The notes below the pieces were generated by a model. The model saw nothing but the letters and a program-made list of their open reading frames with translations, was not told the origin of the DNA and did not search any database. Position numbers and translations under genes: made by a program. Positions 1 to 11,543 of a stretch of 64,000 nucleotides of DNA are shown in pieces; the first letter of the stretch is position 1; each line of letters starts with the position of its first letter. Origin of the DNA: Agrococcus jejuensis (GTDB taxonomy: Bacteria; Actinomycetota; Actinomycetes; Actinomycetales; Microbacteriaceae); NCBI RefSeq assembly GCF_007679035.1, contig NZ_VEFR01000001.1, forward strand, positions 1,321,925-1,385,924. The letters run 5' to 3'.

Positions 1-362
1 TCCGACTCGTGCAGGGCGACGTCGCCGAGCTCGACGCGCTGCTGCCCGACGTCGTGGGCGCCGTCGACGTGCTCGTGTCGAACCCGCCGTACGTGCCTGC
101 CGCTGCCGTGCCGCGCGATCCCGAGGTGCGGCTGCACGATCCGGCGCTCGCGCTCTACTCGGGCGACGACGGCCTCGACGTCGTGCGCGCGCTCGCCGAC
201 GTCGGCCTGCGCATGGTGCGCGCGGGCGGCGGCATCGCGCTCGAGCACGGCGAGGAGCAGGGCGGGGGCGTGCGCGCCGTGCTCTCGGCCGCCGGCTGGC
301 ACGACGCCGCGACCCATCCCGACCTCACGGGGCGCGACCGCATCACGACTGCGCGGCGCTGA
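1..362 (+). CDS. prmC: Release factor glutamine methyltransferase, 3' end only
   Basis: This is the C-terminal part of a class I SAM-dependent methyltransferase; the 5' end lies before the window and codons are read from base 3. The NPPY motif at 81-92 is the signature of the N5-glutamine methyltransferases (PrmC/HemK) that modify the GGQ glutamine of peptide-chain release factors. The residues after it (YVP, then a GDDGLD stretch) fit PrmC better than an rRNA or DNA methyltransferase. The gene that follows is sua5, then tagO/wecA and the ATP synthase operon, which is the usual actinobacterial order (prfA-prmC-sua5). The family assignment is firm; the gene is incomplete only because of the window edge. 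Confidence 0.9.
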   Translation, partial: RLVQGDVAELDALLPDVVGAVDVLVSNPPYVPAAAVPRDPEVRLHDPALALYSGDDGLDVVRALADVGLRMVRAGGGIALEHGEEQGGGVRAVLSAAGWHDAATHPDLTGRDRITTARR

Positions 363-438
363 CGGCGTCGTCGCCCCGCGTCCGTCGACGCCGAGGGATG
401 CCGCCGACCGCCTGACGGCCGTCGCAGCCGGGCGACCG

Positions 439-444
439 TACGAT
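439..444 (+). promoter_or_regulatory. Leaderless -10 element of sua5
   Basis: TACGAT ends 6 nt before the GTG at 451. With initiation about 7 nt after the hexamer, the transcript would begin at or next to the start codon. No Shine-Dalgarno sequence precedes this GTG, which supports leaderless expression and this start. Confidence 0.6.
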
Positions 445-450
445 GGATGC

Positions 451-1128
451 GTGCCCGAGACCTTCGACTGCAGCGTGCCCACGAGCCTCCTGGCGGGCGT
501 GCGCGCGGCGAGGCAGACGCTGCAGACCGGCGGCCTCGTGATCATGCCGACCGACACGGTCTACGGCATCGCGGCCGACGCGTTCAGCCCCGACGCTGTC
601 GCAGGCCTGCTCGCCGCGAAGGGCCGCGACCGTCAGTCGCCCCCTCCGGTGCTCGTGCCCGACATCGCCACGCTCACGGCCCTCGCCGAGCGCGTCTCCG
701 ACGACGTGCGCGCCCTCGCCGACGCGTTCTGGCCCGGTCCGCTCACGATCATCGTGCGCGCGCAGCCGAGCCTGTCGTGGGACCTCGGCGAGACGAAGGG
801 CACCGTCGCGCTGCGCATGCCTGCGAACGACGTCGCGCTGGGCCTCCTCGCCGAGACGGGTCCGCTCGCGGTCTCGAGCGCCAACCGCCACGGCGAGCCC
901 GCATCCACCTCCGCCGCAGCACCCGCCGAGGCGCTCGCCGAGTCGGTCGCCGTCGTGCTCGACGCCGGCACCGTGGGCGAGGGCTACGAGCCGCACGCCG
1001 ACGGGGAGCGGGCGCAGAACGGCTCGACGATCGTCGACGCGACGGGGGAGCGCATCCGCATCGTCCGCCAGGGTGTGCTGTCGCGCGAGCGCATCGCCGA
1101 GGTCGTGGGCGAGGCGCTCGCGCCATGA
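451..1128 (+). CDS. tsaC: L-threonylcarbamoyladenylate synthase (Sua5/YrdC/TsaC)
   Basis: This 225-aa single-domain YrdC-type enzyme makes threonylcarbamoyl-AMP from threonine, bicarbonate and ATP for the t6A37 tRNA modification. PTDTVYG (residues 33-39), the KGR motif (57-59) and a late SSAN motif line the substrate pocket in this family. It has the short TsaC-like length, without the C-terminal Sua5 domain of about 100 residues. The start is the GTG at 451, 6 nt after a TACGAT box. The stop overlaps the next ATG by 4 nt, so tagO/wecA is translationally coupled. In actinobacteria this gene typically sits between prmC and the glycosyltransferase, as here. Confidence 0.92.
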   Translation: MPETFDCSVPTSLLAGVRAARQTLQTGGLVIMPTDTVYGIAADAFSPDAVAGLLAAKGRDRQSPPPVLVPDIATLTALAERVSDDVRALADAFWPGPLTIIVRAQPSLSWDLGETKGTVALRMPANDVALGLLAETGPLAVSSANRHGEPASTSAAAPAEALAESVAVVLDAGTVGEGYEPHADGERAQNGSTIVDATGERIRIVRQGVLSRERIAEVVGEALAP

Positions 1129-2318
1129 CCCTCTTCGTCGCGGTCGCGCTGCTCGCCGCCGTCGTCACGTGGCTCATGAGCCTCGGCACGCTGCGGTTCG
1201 CGCTCGCGCGCGGCATCCATCCGCCCGTGCGCGAGCGCGACGTCCATGCGAAGCCCACGCCTCGCCTGGGCGGCGTCGCGATGTTCACGGGCGTCGTCGC
1301 CGCGCTCACGGCCGGCGCGTTCGTGCCGCAGTTCCAGGCCGCCTACGCCGAGCCGCACAAGATCGTCGCGCTGCTGTGCGCCACGGGCTTCATCGTCACG
1401 GTCGGCGTGCTCGACGACCTGCTCGACCTCGACTGGATGGTCAAGCTCGGCGCGCAGCTCGTCGCAGCCGGCGTCGTCGCCTTCTTCGTCGTGCGCATCA
1501 CGTCGACGCCGAACCCGTTCGGCGGCATCGCCGTGGGCTCGTCGCAGATGTCGATCGTGCTGACGGTCGTCACGATCGTGCTCGTCATGAACGCCGTGAA
1601 CTTCATCGACGGCCTCGACGCGCTCGTCGCGGGCACCACGATCATCGGCTCCGCCGCGTTCTTCGCCTACATCTGGATCATCAGCCGCTCGCTGGGCCAG
1701 GCGGAGGCCTACTTCTCGGTCGCGAGCATCATCACCGCCGTCGTGATCGGCGCCTGCATCGGGTTCCTGCCGCTCAACTGGCACAAGGCGAAGATGTTCA
1801 TGGGCGACGCCGGCGCGCTCATGGTGGGCCTGCTCACCGCGACGGCTGCGATCTCGGTCACGGGGCAGATCGACCTCACCGTGCTCGGCGGCCGCTCGCA
1901 GATCCTCCCCGCCTTCATCCCCGTGCTGCTGCCGTTCGCGATCCTCGCGCTGCCGCTGCTCGACTTCGTGCTCGCGGTGCTGCGCAGGCTGCTCAACGGC
2001 CAGAGCCCCTTCGCCGCCGATCGCAAGCACCTGCACCACCGGCTGCTCGACATGGGCCACACGCACCTGGGCGCCGTGCTGATCTTCTACTCGTGGACGA
2101 TCGTGGTCTCGCTGGGCTGCCTCCTGTTCCTCTTCCTCGACGAGTGGGTCGCAGCCGGTATCATCGGTCTCGGCTTCCTCGTCTGCGCGGTCCTCACGGC
2201 ATTGCCCGTGAGCCGCCGGGTCTGGCACTCCGCCAGGCGTCTCGCGAGGCTGCGTGCGGCAGAGCGCCGGGCGCGCAGCAGGAGGCGACGAACGGTCGAG
2301 GCAGGGGAGCGACGATGA
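1125..2318 (+). CDS. Undecaprenyl-phosphate sugar-1-phosphate transferase (MraY/WecA/TagO family)
   Basis: This 397-aa polytopic membrane protein belongs to the polyprenyl-phosphate N-acetylhexosamine-1-phosphate transferase family. It loads a UDP-sugar phosphate onto undecaprenyl or decaprenyl phosphate to start cell-wall glycan assembly. Visible signatures are the DD pair (D97-D98) in a cytoplasmic loop, NAVNFIDGLDAL around 156-167, GDAG at 227-230 and the HLHHRL box near 302-307 that is typical of WecA/TagO rather than MraY. It overlaps sua5 by 4 nt and the following atpI-like gene by 4 nt. The usual partner in actinobacteria is decaprenyl-phosphate GlcNAc-1-P transferase for arabinogalactan or teichoic-type polymers; the exact polymer cannot be read here. 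Confidence 0.9.
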   Translation: MTLFVAVALLAAVVTWLMSLGTLRFALARGIHPPVRERDVHAKPTPRLGGVAMFTGVVAALTAGAFVPQFQAAYAEPHKIVALLCATGFIVTVGVLDDLLDLDWMVKLGAQLVAAGVVAFFVVRITSTPNPFGGIAVGSSQMSIVLTVVTIVLVMNAVNFIDGLDALVAGTTIIGSAAFFAYIWIISRSLGQAEAYFSVASIITAVVIGACIGFLPLNWHKAKMFMGDAGALMVGLLTATAAISVTGQIDLTVLGGRSQILPAFIPVLLPFAILALPLLDFVLAVLRRLLNGQSPFAADRKHLHHRLLDMGHTHLGAVLIFYSWTIVVSLGCLLFLFLDEWVAAGIIGLGFLVCAVLTALPVSRRVWHSARRLARLRAAERRARSRRRRTVEAGERR

Positions 2319-2767
2319 CCATCCAGGACGTCATGCGCCGCGTGCTCGCGTACGGCGGGCTGCTGGCCCTCGCCATCGCGGTCATCGGCGGCATCGCGGG
2401 ATTCGTGGTGGCCGGATGGACGGGCGTCGTGAGCGCCCTCGTCGGCACCGCCATCGCGATCGCCTTCCTCTCGCTCACGGCCGTCTCGGTCATCGTGGGC
2501 TTCAAGGTCTCGCGCGGCGAGCTGCTGCACGCCGGCTTCTTCGGCGTGCTGCTCGGCGGCATGCTGCTGAAGTTCATCCTCTTCCTCGTCTTCATGACGT
2601 GGCTGCAGGGCCAGGCGTGGCTCGCCGGCGGCGTCGTGTTCGGCACGATGCTCGCGGCCGTGCTCGGCTCGCTCGTGGTCGACGTGCTCGTGATCGGCCG
2701 CTCGCGGCAGCCCACGGTCGACGAGCCCGCCGAGGAGGAGACCCAGGGGCGGCCGGCACGCCGCTGA
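2315..2767 (+). CDS. AtpI-like small membrane protein upstream of ATP synthase
   Basis: This 150-aa hydrophobic protein has four predicted membrane helices and an acidic, polar tail (about residues 128-150). Its position directly before atpB and its size match the poorly conserved actinobacterial 'ATP synthase protein I' (AtpI). In other bacteria AtpI helps assemble the c-ring or carries Mg2+/Ca2+. Sequence motifs are too weak to prove the family, so the call rests mainly on context and topology. The ATG overlaps the tagO/wecA stop by 4 nt, so it is translated with that operon. A new promoter for the ATP synthase genes lies just downstream. Confidence 0.65.
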   Translation: MTIQDVMRRVLAYGGLLALAIAVIGGIAGFVVAGWTGVVSALVGTAIAIAFLSLTAVSVIVGFKVSRGELLHAGFFGVLLGGMLLKFILFLVFMTWLQGQAWLAGGVVFGTMLAAVLGSLVVDVLVIGRSRQPTVDEPAEEETQGRPARR

Positions 2768-2782
2768 CGCCCTGGCTTCTGC

Positions 2783-2788
2783 TAGGCT
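2783..2788 (+). promoter_or_regulatory. Candidate -10 of the atp operon promoter
   Basis: TAGGCT matches the TANNNT boxes seen before many genes in this window. Initiation near 2795 would give atpB a leader of about 130 nt that carries a Shine-Dalgarno, unlike the leaderless genes. No clear -35 was identified. Confidence 0.4.
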
Positions 2789-2816
2789 TCGAAGCGATCC
2801 CCCAGGTTGATCCCTC

Positions 2817-2909
2817 ATGCTCCGCGCCCTCAGGATGCGCAGCGAACGGGACTCGATCAGGGACCACGATCTGTACGACGACGACCTATGGCGCCGTGAC
2901 GCGCCGTGA
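2817..2909 (+). other. Possible 30-codon leader ORF before atpB
   Basis: An ATG-to-TGA reading frame of 30 codons lies in the presumed atp leader and ends 15 nt before the proposed atpB start. Its product would be charged (several Arg and Asp residues). There is no strong Shine-Dalgarno. It could be a regulatory upstream ORF or chance; only position supports it. Confidence 0.15.
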
Positions 2910-2924
2910 CCGACGGAGACCCCG

Positions 2925-4056
<1,132 letters not shown>

Positions 4057-4096
4057 TCGCCGACCGCCTAGCGGTCTCCAAGGAAAAGGAGTCGGG

Positions 4097-4651
4097 ATGC
4101 AGCTCGCATTCCCCGTCGTGATGGCGGATGAGCACGGTGAGGCCTCGCCCAACCCGCTGATCCCCGCGATCTACGACATCGTCTGGAGCGCGGTCGTCTT
4201 CGCGATCGTCCTCGTGTTCTTCCTGTGGCTCGTGCCCAAGCTGAACAAGGCGCTCGACGCACGTCGCGACGCCATCGAGGGCGCGCTCGAGCGCGCCGAG
4301 GCGGCCGAGGCGAAGGCGAAGGCCTCCGTCGAGGAGAACGCCGCGATCCTCGCCGAGGCTCGTGCCGAGGCGTCGCAGATCCGCGAGAAGGCGCGCGCCG
4401 AGGGTGCGCAGATCCTCGCGGAGCTCAAGGTCGCCGCGCAGGAGGAGGCCGACCGCGTCGGCGCCACCGCCCGTGCGCAGATCGAGGCCGAGCGCCAGGC
4501 CGCCGTGCAGTCGCTGCGCCAGGAGGTCGGCGTGCTCGCGCTCGACCTGTCCGAGAAGGTCGTCGGCGAGTCGCTCGACGAGCAGCGTGCCGCTGGCATC
4601 GTGGACCGCTTCCTCGCGGACCTCGAGGCCGAGGAGGCTGGTCGCCGGTGA
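4097..4651 (+). CDS. atpF: ATP synthase Fo subunit b
   Basis: This 184-aa peripheral stalk subunit has one N-terminal membrane helix (about residues 29-48) and then a long Ala/Glu/Arg-rich helix that forms the stator coiled coil and contacts the delta subunit. An AAGGAAAAGGAG sequence lies before the ATG at 4097. The reading frame ends in a 4-nt overlap with atpH, so the two stator subunits are translationally coupled. Length and composition are normal for actinobacterial b subunits. Confidence 0.95.
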   Translation: MQLAFPVVMADEHGEASPNPLIPAIYDIVWSAVVFAIVLVFFLWLVPKLNKALDARRDAIEGALERAEAAEAKAKASVEENAAILAEARAEASQIREKARAEGAQILAELKVAAQEEADRVGATARAQIEAERQAAVQSLRQEVGVLALDLSEKVVGESLDEQRAAGIVDRFLADLEAEEAGRR

Positions 4652-5430
4652 GGTCCGCCACCCGTGAGGCGCTCGGCGCCCTGACGAGCGCCGTGCAGGC
4701 GTCGTCGGGCGCCGGCGTCTCCGACGCCCGCGAGGTGCTGCAGGCGGCACGCGCCATCGAGCGCACGCCGCAGCTGCTCGCGGCGCTCGTCGACACGAAC
4801 GGCACGAGCGCCGACCGCGACGCGATCGTGGCGCGGGTCTTCGGCTCGCTCGGCGCAGAGGCGCGTCGCCTGCTCGGCGTCGCCGCCGCGCAGCGCTGGT
4901 CCTCGGGCGCCGACCTGCTCGCAGGCCTCGAGGACGCGGGCATCCGCATCGCGGCGACGGCGGCCGACGTCGACGTCGCGAGCGAGATCCACCAGTTCCG
5001 CGAGATCGTCGCGGGCGACGCCGACCTCGAGCTCGCGCTCGGCGGCCTGCTCGGCGCGGCCGACGACAAGGCCCTCGTGGTCGAGCGTCTGCTCGCGGGC
5101 CGGGCCTCGGAGTCGACCCTCGTGATCCTCGACCACCTCGTGCGCTCGCCGCGCGGCCGCCGCATCGGCGCGCTGCTCGCGCAGGCGGCCGAGACGGTCG
5201 CCGACGCCGCCGGCGCCGGGATCGCGACGGTCACGACCGCCGTGCCCCTGCCGGACGCGCAGCTGCGCAGGCTCGAGACGAGCCTCTCGCAGCGCTACGG
5301 ACGACGCCTGCAGGTGCAGCAGGTCGTCGACCCCCAGATCATCGGCGGCCTCCGGGTCGCGGTCGCGGACGACGTCATCGACGGCACGATCCGCTCGAAG
5401 TTCACCGACCTCCGGCTGCGGCTGGCCTAG
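4648..5430 (+). CDS. atpH: ATP synthase F1 subunit delta
   Basis: This 260-aa delta (OSCP-like) subunit links the top of F1 to the b stalk. It starts at a GTG that overlaps the atpF stop by 4 nt. The C-terminal part has the family pattern: a beta-strand region with TAVPLPD, then RYGRRLQ, DPQIIGGLRV and a final SKFTDLR helix. The protein is longer than the E. coli form (177 aa), as is usual in actinobacteria, which carry an N-terminal extension. atpA follows 18 nt later with its own GGAG-type site. Confidence 0.93.
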   Translation: MRSATREALGALTSAVQASSGAGVSDAREVLQAARAIERTPQLLAALVDTNGTSADRDAIVARVFGSLGAEARRLLGVAAAQRWSSGADLLAGLEDAGIRIAATAADVDVASEIHQFREIVAGDADLELALGGLLGAADDKALVVERLLAGRASESTLVILDHLVRSPRGRRIGALLAQAAETVADAAGAGIATVTTAVPLPDAQLRRLETSLSQRYGRRLQVQQVVDPQIIGGLRVAVADDVIDGTIRSKFTDLRLRLA

Positions 5431-5448
5431 GTCACACGAGGAGAAGCA

Positions 5449-7080
5449 ATGGCAGAGATCACCATCAGCCCCGATGACATCAAGGGTGCGCTGAGCGACT
5501 TCGTGGCCTCGTACGAGGCCAAGGCCTCGTCGACGAGCGAGGTCGGTCGCGTCACCGACGCCGCCGACGGCATCGCCCACGTCGAGGGCCTTCCCGGCGT
5601 CATGGCCAACGAGCTCGTCCGCTTCGCGGACGGCACGCTCGGCCTCGCCCAGAACCTCGACGAGACCGAGATCGGCGTCGTCGTGCTCGGCGAGTTCGGC
5701 GGCATCGTCGAGGGCCTCGAGGTCACCCGCACCGGCGAGGTCCTCTCGGTCCCCGTCGGCGACGGCTACCTCGGCCGCGTCGTCGACCCGCTCGGCGCCC
5801 CGATCGACGGCCTCGGCGACATCGCCTCGACCGGTCGTCGTGCGCTCGAGCTGCAGGCTGCAGGCGTCATGGACCGCAAGTCGGTCCACGAGCCCATGCA
5901 GACCGGCATCAAGGCCATCGACGCCATGATCCCCGTCGGCCGCGGTCAGCGTCAGCTGATCATCGGCGACCGCCAGACCGGCAAGACGGCGATCGCGATC
6001 GACACGATCATCAACCAGAAGGCCAACTGGGAGTCGGGCGACGTCTCGAAGCAGGTTCGCTGCATCTACGTCGCCGTCGGTCAGAAGGGCTCCACGATCG
6101 CCTCCGTCAAGGGTGCGCTCGAGGAGGCCGGCGCCATGGAGTACACGACGATCGTCGCCGCTCCCGCGTCTGACCCCGCCGGCTTCAAGTACCTCGCGCC
6201 GTACACGGGCTCGGCCATCGGCCAGCACTGGATGTACGAGGGCAAGCACGTCCTGATCATCTTCGACGACCTGTCGAAGCAGGCCGAGGCCTACCGTGCC
6301 GTGTCGCTGCTGCTGCGTCGCCCGCCGGGCCGCGAGGCATACCCTGGCGACGTCTTCTACCTGCACTCCCGTCTGCTGGAGCGTTGCGCGAAGCTCTCCG
6401 ACGCCCTCGGCGCCGGCTCGATGACGGGCCTGCCCATCATCGAGACGAAGGCCAACGACGTCTCGGCGTACATCCCGACCAACGTGATCTCGATCACCGA
6501 TGGCCAGATCTTCCTGCAGTCCGACCTCTTCAACGCCAACCAGCGTCCCGCGGTCGACGTCGGCATCTCGGTCTCGCGAGTCGGTGGCGACGCGCAGGTC
6601 AAGTCGATCAAGAAGGTCTCCGGCACGCTCAAGCTCGAGCTGGCCCAGTACCGCTCGCTCGAGGCGTTCGCGATGTTCGCATCCGACCTCGATGCCGCGT
6701 CGCGTCGTCAGCTCGCTCGAGGCGCTCGCCTCACCGAGCTGCTGAAGCAGCCGCAGTACTCGCCGTACCCGGTCGAGGAGCAGGTCGTCTCGATCTGGGC
6801 GGGCACGAACGGCAAGATGGACGACGTGCCCGTGAGCGAGGTGCTGCGCTTCGAGGCGGAGCTGCTCGACCACCTGCGTCGCAACTCCACCGTGCTGACG
6901 ACGCTGCGCGACACGAACGTCCTGGACGACGAGACGCTGAAGACGCTCGAGTCCGAGGTCGATGCGTTCGCCGCCGGCTTCGTCGCCGACGAGTCCGACT
7001 CGATCCTGGGTGACGACTCCTCCGAGCAGATGCCGCTCGAGGACGTCAACCAGGCGCAGATCGTGAAGGGCAAGCGCTAA
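5449..7080 (+). CDS. atpA: ATP synthase F1 subunit alpha
   Basis: This 543-aa alpha subunit is the non-catalytic nucleotide-binding partner of beta in the F1 hexamer. Its P-loop GDRQTGKT spans residues 173-180, with Gln before the Gly-Lys-Thr as expected for alpha. The ATP synthase alpha/beta signature and the arginine-finger region ([13 protein letters not shown]) are intact. The C-terminus carries an acidic extension (about residues 515-543) common in actinobacteria. A GAGGAGAAG site precedes the ATG. atpG begins 5 nt after the stop. Confidence 0.97.
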   Translation: MAEITISPDDIKGALSDFVASYEAKASSTSEVGRVTDAADGIAHVEGLPGVMANELVRFADGTLGLAQNLDETEIGVVVLGEFGGIVEGLEVTRTGEVLSVPVGDGYLGRVVDPLGAPIDGLGDIASTGRRALELQAAGVMDRKSVHEPMQTGIKAIDAMIPVGRGQRQLIIGDRQTGKTAIAIDTIINQKANWESGDVSKQVRCIYVAVGQKGSTIASVKGALEEAGAMEYTTIVAAPASDPAGFKYLAPYTGSAIGQHWMYEGKHVLIIFDDLSKQAEAYRAVSLLLRRPPGREAYPGDVFYLHSRLLERCAKLSDALGAGSMTGLPIIETKANDVSAYIPTNVISITDGQIFLQSDLFNANQRPAVDVGISVSRVGGDAQVKSIKKVSGTLKLELAQYRSLEAFAMFASDLDAASRRQLARGARLTELLKQPQYSPYPVEEQVVSIWAGTNGKMDDVPVSEVLRFEAELLDHLRRNSTVLTTLRDTNVLDDETLKTLESEVDAFAAGFVADESDSILGDDSSEQMPLEDVNQAQIVKGKR

Positions 7081-7085
7081 GCCTC

Positions 7086-9461
<2,376 letters not shown>

Positions 9462-9462
<1 letters not shown>

Positions 9463-9719
9463 TGGCACTCGCCGTCAGCATCGTCTCGGCCGAGGCCGAG
9501 GTCTGGTCGGGCGACGCCAGCCAGGTCTCCGCACGCACGGTCGAGGGTGAGATCGGCATCCTCTCGGGCCATGAGCCCGTGCTGGCCGTGCTCGCCGAGG
9601 GTCAGGTGCGCGTGACGCCGATCGACGGCGCCCCCATCGCGGTCGACGCGGCGGACGGCTTCCTGTCGGTCGACCACGACCGGGTCGAGATCGTCGCAAG
9701 GCACGCGCAGCTCGCGTGA
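9462..9719 (+). CDS. atpC: ATP synthase F1 subunit epsilon, short form
   Basis: This 85-aa epsilon subunit contains only the N-terminal beta-sandwich domain. The E. coli-type C-terminal helical hairpin (which brings the subunit to ~138 aa) is missing, as in many actinobacteria. The pattern TVEGEIGILSGHEP followed by VLAEGQVRV is diagnostic. The ATG at 9462 overlaps the atpD stop by one base; a longer in-frame reading from 9432 would overlap atpD by 31 nt and is unlikely. Lack of the hairpin suggests epsilon-mediated inhibition of ATP hydrolysis works differently here (inference). Confidence 0.93.
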
Positions 9720-10429
9720 TCGTCATCCTGCCCCCTTCCGAGACGAAGGCGGCGGGCGGTGCGCCGGGGTCCATGCTGGACCTCGGCGCACTGGCGTTCC
9801 CGCCCCTGTCCTCGACGCGCGAACGCGTGCTCGACGCGACGATCGCGATGGCGATCGGGGCGCCGCCAGCGCCGACGCCGGCGCGGCAGCGCTGGATCGA
9901 CGACGACCGCGCGCTGCGCTCGTCGCCGACCATGCCCGCGATCGAGCGCTACGAGGGCGTGCTGTACGACGCGCTCGACGCCGCGTCGCTCGAGCCCGGT
10001 GCGCGAGCCTGGGTCGACCGGCACGTCGTCGTCGGCTCGGCGCTGTGGGGCCTCGTGCGCGCGAGCGACCGCATCCCCTCGTACCGCTGCTCGTCGAGCG
10101 ACCTCAAGGGGCCGCTCCGCGGCGCGTGGGCGGATGCGGGCGCCGTGCTCGCGGGCGAGACGGTCGTCGACCTGCGCTCGAAGGCGTACGTCGACGTCGC
10201 ACCGGTGCCCGGCGCCATCGCCGTCGACGTCGTCGGCGAGGACGGCGCGGCCCTCAACCACTGGAACAAGCACGCCAAGGGTGCGCTCGTGCGGCGCATG
10301 GCGGAGTCGGGGCTCGCGGCGAGGAGCGCGCACGACCTCGCGTCGTGGGCGGCGGAGCGCGGGATCCGTCTGCGAGCGCTCGCCGACGACCGGCTCGAGC
10401 TGGTCGCGACGGCGTCCGGGCTCGGCTGA
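9716..10429 (+). CDS. yaaA: YaaA/UPF0246 family peroxide stress protein
   Basis: This 237-aa protein opens with the hallmark LPPSETK (residues 5-11). Inside it has the family elements ALWGLVRASDRIPSYR and a late HWNKHAKG. E. coli YaaA limits intracellular iron and oxidative DNA damage under peroxide and binds DNA through a helix-hairpin-helix. The GTG start overlaps the atpC stop by 4 nt, so it should be co-translated with the ATP synthase operon. That placement is recurrent in Microbacteriaceae-like genomes as far as I recall. A GC-rich hairpin at the stop codon probably ends the operon. Confidence 0.88.
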   Translation: MIVILPPSETKAAGGAPGSMLDLGALAFPPLSSTRERVLDATIAMAIGAPPAPTPARQRWIDDDRALRSSPTMPAIERYEGVLYDALDAASLEPGARAWVDRHVVVGSALWGLVRASDRIPSYRCSSSDLKGPLRGAWADAGAVLAGETVVDLRSKAYVDVAPVPGAIAVDVVGEDGAALNHWNKHAKGALVRRMAESGLAARSAHDLASWAAERGIRLRALADDRLELVATASGLG

Positions 10430-10437
10430 GCCCGGTT
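10416..10437 (+). terminator. Hairpin terminator of the atp-yaaA operon
   Basis: A perfect 8-bp GC-rich stem (10416-10423 with 10428-10435) has a 4-nt loop and is followed by TT. The yaaA stop codon lies at its centre. The U-tract is short, as often in high-GC actinobacteria. Confidence 0.5.
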
Positions 10438-10472
10438 CGCGCAGAGCGCGACCGAGACCGCGACGACCCGCA

Positions 10473-10478
10473 TAGGCT
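10473..10478 (+). promoter_or_regulatory. Leaderless -10 element of the aldo/keto reductase gene
   Basis: TAGGCT ends 6 nt before the ATG at 10485, and no Shine-Dalgarno intervenes. Confidence 0.6.
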
Positions 10479-10484
10479 GGTGGG

Positions 10485-11426
10485 ATGCGCCGAACCCTCG
10501 GAACCAGTGCCATCGTCGTCAGCTCGGTCGGCCTCGGCCTCAACAACCTCGGCAGGCCCGGCACGGCGACCGAGGAGCAGGCGGGCACCGATCGCCTCGT
10601 GCACGCGGCCATCGACCACGGCATCACGCTGCTCGACACCGCCGACATGTACGGCGTGCCGCCGACGACGAGCGAGCGTCTGCTGGGCAACGCGCTCAAG
10701 GGCAGGCGCGACCAGGTCGTGCTCGCGACGAAGTGGGGCCATCAGGACTTCCCGATCCCCGGCAGCGAGGACTGGGGCCCCAAGGGCGAGCGCCGCTACA
10801 TCCGCAACGCGGTCGACGCGTCGCTCACGCGCCTGCAGACCGACTGGATCGACCTGTACCAGCTGCACACGCCCGACCCCGAGACGCCGATCGCGACCAC
10901 GATCGACGCCCTCGACGAGCTCGTCGAGGCCGGCAAGATCCGCGCCTACGGCCACTCGAACCTGTCGGGCGAGCAGATCCGCGAGGCGGCGGCCGTGCAG
11001 TCGCCGAACGGCTTCGTGACGGCGCAGGACGAGTACAGCCTGCTGGCGCGCGGCGTCGAGGCCGACGTGCTGCCCGCCGCCCGCGAGGCGGGGCTGGGCT
11101 TCCTGCCGTACTTCCCGCTGTACAACGGCCTGCTCTCCGGCAAGTACACGCGCACGGAGCAGCCGCATGACGGTCGCCTGACGCGCATCAAGCCGCAGCT
11201 GCTCGAGGGCGTCGACTGGACGCAGCTCGAGGAGTACGACCGCATCGCGCGCGACGCCGGACTGACGATGCTCGAGGCCACCTTCGCGTGGCTGCTCGCG
11301 CAGGAGCCCGTCGTCTCGGTCATCGCCGGCGCGACCAAGCCCGAGCAGATCGCGCAGAACGTCGCCGCCGGCGAGGCGCGCATGGGCGCCGACGTCGTCG
11401 CCGCGATCTCCGACCTCTTCTCGTAG
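10485..11426 (+). CDS. Aldo/keto reductase
   Basis: This 313-aa TIM-barrel NADPH-dependent oxidoreductase carries the AKR motif DTADMYG with catalytic D51 and Y56, and the active-site lysine is in the ATKWG strand (K83). The C-terminal part has the cofactor-binding segment (VSVIAGATKPEQIAQN). It fits the broad AKR family near YajO/Tas-type reductases; the substrate cannot be told from sequence. It stands alone, with a leaderless promoter directly in front and a DUF4192 gene about 115 nt downstream. Confidence 0.88.
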   Translation: MRRTLGTSAIVVSSVGLGLNNLGRPGTATEEQAGTDRLVHAAIDHGITLLDTADMYGVPPTTSERLLGNALKGRRDQVVLATKWGHQDFPIPGSEDWGPKGERRYIRNAVDASLTRLQTDWIDLYQLHTPDPETPIATTIDALDELVEAGKIRAYGHSNLSGEQIREAAAVQSPNGFVTAQDEYSLLARGVEADVLPAAREAGLGFLPYFPLYNGLLSGKYTRTEQPHDGRLTRIKPQLLEGVDWTQLEEYDRIARDAGLTMLEATFAWLLAQEPVVSVIAGATKPEQIAQNVAAGEARMGADVVAAISDLFS

Positions 11427-11483
11427 CGAGCCCCGCGAGCGCAGGGGAGTCCCGGCTCCACCGCGCGGGCGCGCGCACGGCGA

Positions 11484-11543
11484 TCCACAGGCGCGCTCGT
11501 CGGCGGGTGCCGGTGTCGGGTGCGCCTCCCATGCTCCCCGGCA
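11484..11543 (+). promoter_or_regulatory. Shared upstream element and -10 of the DUF4192 gene
   Basis: TCCACAGG (11484-11491) lies exactly 45 nt, counted from its CCACAGG, before a -10-like CATGCT (11530-11535), which ends 7 nt before the ATG at 11543. The same arrangement occurs before the FtsK/EccC-like gene at 28536-28593. TCCACA also resembles the core of a DnaA box. Confidence 0.4.
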
